A DNA stretch of 7,782 nucleotides, from positions 1-7,782 of the forward strand of contig JALXDT010000060.1 of the NCBI GenBank assembly GCA_027070475.1. Direction: 5' to 3'. Under the pieces are notes generated by a model. The model was not told the DNA's origin and did no database searches. It was given only the letters and a program-made list of their open reading frames with translations. This DNA comes from Candidatus Aminicenantota bacterium (GTDB taxonomy: Bacteria > Acidobacteriota > Aminicenantia > JAMOAD01). The translations under genes and the position numbers were made by a program. Each line of letters begins with the position of its first letter. Within the stretch, counting starts at the first letter, position 1. This document shows positions 5,989 to 7,782 of the stretch, piece by piece.

Positions 5989-7782
5989 TATCTTACTATA
6001 TCAAGCTCTTTTAAAACATTTGTCGCATGATCGACTTTATCAGCAACAAAAAGTATATATCTGGAATCAACGGAAATTGTTCTTGTTATTGATGGCATGA
6101 AATTGAAATCAGCTGCTATGCTTTCAAAATTACCGTCAAAAAGAAGTCCCATCAATTCTCCGTATTTATTTATAAGGGGGCTTCCGGAGTTTCCACCTGT
6201 GCTATCATTTGTGGTCAGGAAATCCACAGGCACCATTTTAAGTTCGGGGTCAATATAATCTCCGAAATCCTTTGTTTTGCAAATCTCCTTAATTCTTTCG
6301 GGGACAATAAATGGCCACTTGCCCGTATCCTTTTCCATAACACCTTTCAAGGTTGTCTGAGGAAGATAAAAGACCGCATCTTTTGGAGAATAACCTTTAA
6401 CAACTCCTATGTTTAACCTTAATGTTCTGTTTGCATCGGGATAAATAAGGCCCTTTTTATATTTTAGAAGAAGCTCCATATATTTCCTTCTTACAAGAAG
6501 CATCTTGCCTGCAAGAGTTTCGGATTTATCCTTCAATGCATCCAATTCAACCTGAAGTTTTGAAGCAAGGTTAATAAATGAATCATTAAGCTTTAAAAGA
6601 CTCTTCCTTGATAGGTTAAAAGCTCTCATTCTGTATGAAAGATCCTGAAGTTTTGTATTTTTATAAAGATTATCAATAAACTCATCTATTCCTTTATCAC
6701 TCTTATCCTTTATCAAATTATCCACAACCTTACTTCTCATCTCAGATGGAGCATTTAAAAGCTCTTTTAAGAAAAATTTCATAACTTTCTTATCAGTTGG
6801 AATATAAAGTCCCATCTGGCCAAGTTTTAAACTCAATTTAAGGTTGGGAACATCTCTTTTCATATATCCCGGTTCTCTGTCAATATCCTTTTTTCTCTTT
6901 TCAATACTCCACTTATTTATGGTAAGAGCAAACCTCAATAAGGTTGATGATCTTGAAAAAAGACTTAAAAATCTGCTTTTTTTATTCAGATTATGACTTT
7001 CTTTTATAAGTGCGAAAAGTTCATTCAAAACATGGCCATACTCTTTTTTTAATTGAGGGTCTGAGTTAACATATTTTAAAAGCTCTTTTTCCTCTTTTTT
7101 CTTTTTAGCAATAAGATTCATCTTCTTCAAACCCTGAAGCATTCCCTGATAATTTTTGTAAGCATTGCTAAGTCCTTTTATCATTCCTGCATTTTTTATA
7201 GAAGCTTCTTTGCTTTTTTTAGCATCCCCTTCGAGAATTTCAAGCCATTTTCCTAAAATTCTTATTCCTTCAGGATAATAAAAGTTAATATAATATTTGA
7301 CTTCCTCCGAAGTTAAAAATCTCTCTGTTCTTCCGGGATAGCCCAAAACCATTGCAAAGTCTCCGGGATCAATATCCCTTGCTGAAAATTTGAGATAAAT
7401 TTCAGGTTTATAAGGAACATTGTTTTTAGAATAATCTGCAGGTCTTCCGTTGGGAGCAACATAGGCTCTCAAAAATGAAAAGTCTCCCGTATGTCTTGGC
7501 CACATCCAGTTGTCAATCTCTCCACCATATTCACCTATGTTTCTTGAAGGAATATAAACTATTCTTATATCTCTTAACACAAGGTATTTGGAAAGATAGT
7601 ACTTAACTCCTCCGAAAAAGCTGTTAACCCTGCACTTATAATCACCGGATTTACCCTCTTCTTTCTTTATTATTTTTTTAATATTTTTCTCTATAACCTT
7701 ATACCTTTTTTTCGGAGGCAGTTTTTTGCTCACACCTTTAAGAACCCTTGAGGTTACATCCTTAACCTCTTTTAAAATATAG
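5988..7782 (-). CDS. S46-family dipeptidyl-peptidase, DPP7-like (5' end outside window)
   Basis: Serine exopeptidase that removes dipeptides from the N-terminus of peptides, normally in the periplasm or at the cell surface. The frame stays open to the right edge, giving 597 residues; by alignment of the catalytic Ser about 120 N-terminal residues, including the signal peptide and catalytic His, are missing. Counting from the GTG at 7733, GEIDNWMWPRHTGDF (71-85) holds the substrate-amino-anchoring Asn75 and Trp76 and the catalytic Asp84. The middle (about 130-430) is a lysine-rich helical region, the regulatory cap of the family. STGGNSGSP holds the nucleophile Ser516 (codon 6188-6186), followed by LFDGN with the second amino-anchoring Asp533 and Gly534. 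Gly rather than Arg at that place is what separates DPP7 (hydrophobic P1) from DPP11 (acidic P1). The normal-looking C-terminus ends at TAA 5990-5988. The GTG at 7733 is not the true start, since family-like sequence continues upstream of it. Confidence 0.95.
   Translation of the reverse strand, partial: YILKEVKDVTSRVLKGVSKKLPPKKRYKVIEKNIKKIIKKEEGKSGDYKCRVNSFFGGVKYYLSKYLVLRDIRIVYIPSRNIGEYGGEIDNWMWPRHTGDFSFLRAYVAPNGRPADYSKNNVPYKPEIYLKFSARDIDPGDFAMVLGYPGRTERFLTSEEVKYYINFYYPEGIRILGKWLEILEGDAKKSKEASIKNAGMIKGLSNAYKNYQGMLQGLKKMNLIAKKKKEEKELLKYVNSDPQLKKEYGHVLNELFALIKESHNLNKKSRFLSLFSRSSTLLRFALTINKWSIEKRKKDIDREPGYMKRDVPNLKLSLKLGQMGLYIPTDKKVMKFFLKELLNAPSEMRSKVVDNLIKDKSDKGIDEFIDNLYKNTKLQDLSYRMRAFNLSRKSLLKLNDSFINLASKLQVELDALKDKSETLAGKMLLVRRKYMELLLKYKKGLIYPDANRTLRLNIGVVKGYSPKDAVFYLPQTTLKGVMEKDTGKWPFIVPERIKEICKTKDFGDYIDPELKMVPVDFLTTNDSTGGNSGSPLINKYGELMGLLFDGNFESIAADFNFMPSITRTISVDSRYILFVADKVDHATNVLKELDIVR

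Noticed and set aside
7731..7733. GTG at 7733 as the start of the S46 peptidase
   Set aside because: The frame stays open to the window edge with peptidase-like sequence, and the conserved N-terminal part with the catalytic His and a signal peptide would be missing, so the gene is cut by the window.

Overview
This is an AT-rich bacterial segment (visually about one third G+C) with strong Shine-Dalgarno sequences and tightly packed genes. It holds one plus-strand gene, a run of five overlapping minus-strand genes, one intergenic region of about 300 bases, and a minus-strand peptidase gene cut by the right edge. The phylum cannot be fixed from the sequence alone. An S46 dipeptidyl-peptidase, a family known from Gram-negative-type, protein-degrading bacteria, together with urocanate hydratase suggests a didermic organism that lives on peptides and amino acids. 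QueH, the oxygen-independent-looking epoxyqueuosine reductase, would suit an anaerobe. Both lifestyle statements are inference.

Left part (1-1678): hutU, urocanate hydratase, complete from its ATG at 26. Its upstream neighbour is outside the window. It meets the minus-strand operon tail to tail with only 3 bases between the stop codons.

Middle part (1682-5689, minus strand, read right to left): sat (ATP sulfurylase), a DHH-family phosphoesterase, an unrecognised five-helix membrane protein with an extracytoplasmic domain, a Nudix hydrolase, and queH. Every junction overlaps, by 1, 8, 4 and 8 bases, so this is almost certainly one transcript with translational coupling. A near-consensus sigma-70-type promoter (TTGAAA, 17 bases, TATAAT) lies just upstream of sat. 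Apart from queH, which looks like a passenger, the genes could form a set around adenylyl-sulfate and related nucleotides: Sat makes APS, and DHH and Nudix enzymes commonly cleave nucleotide by-products such as pAp or ADP-ribose-like diphosphates. That link is a hypothesis.

Right part (5690-7782): an AT-rich gap holds the sat promoter, a short GC-rich block, a perfect 30-base palindrome of a type that looks dispersed, and a small 7-base tandem repeat. It is followed by the C-terminal five sixths of an S46 serine exopeptidase whose residues point to a DPP7-like rather than DPP11-like specificity. Its signal peptide and catalytic His lie beyond the window.

No RNA genes, insertion sequences or CRISPR arrays were found. 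The least explained items are the membrane protein in the sat operon and the palindrome region.
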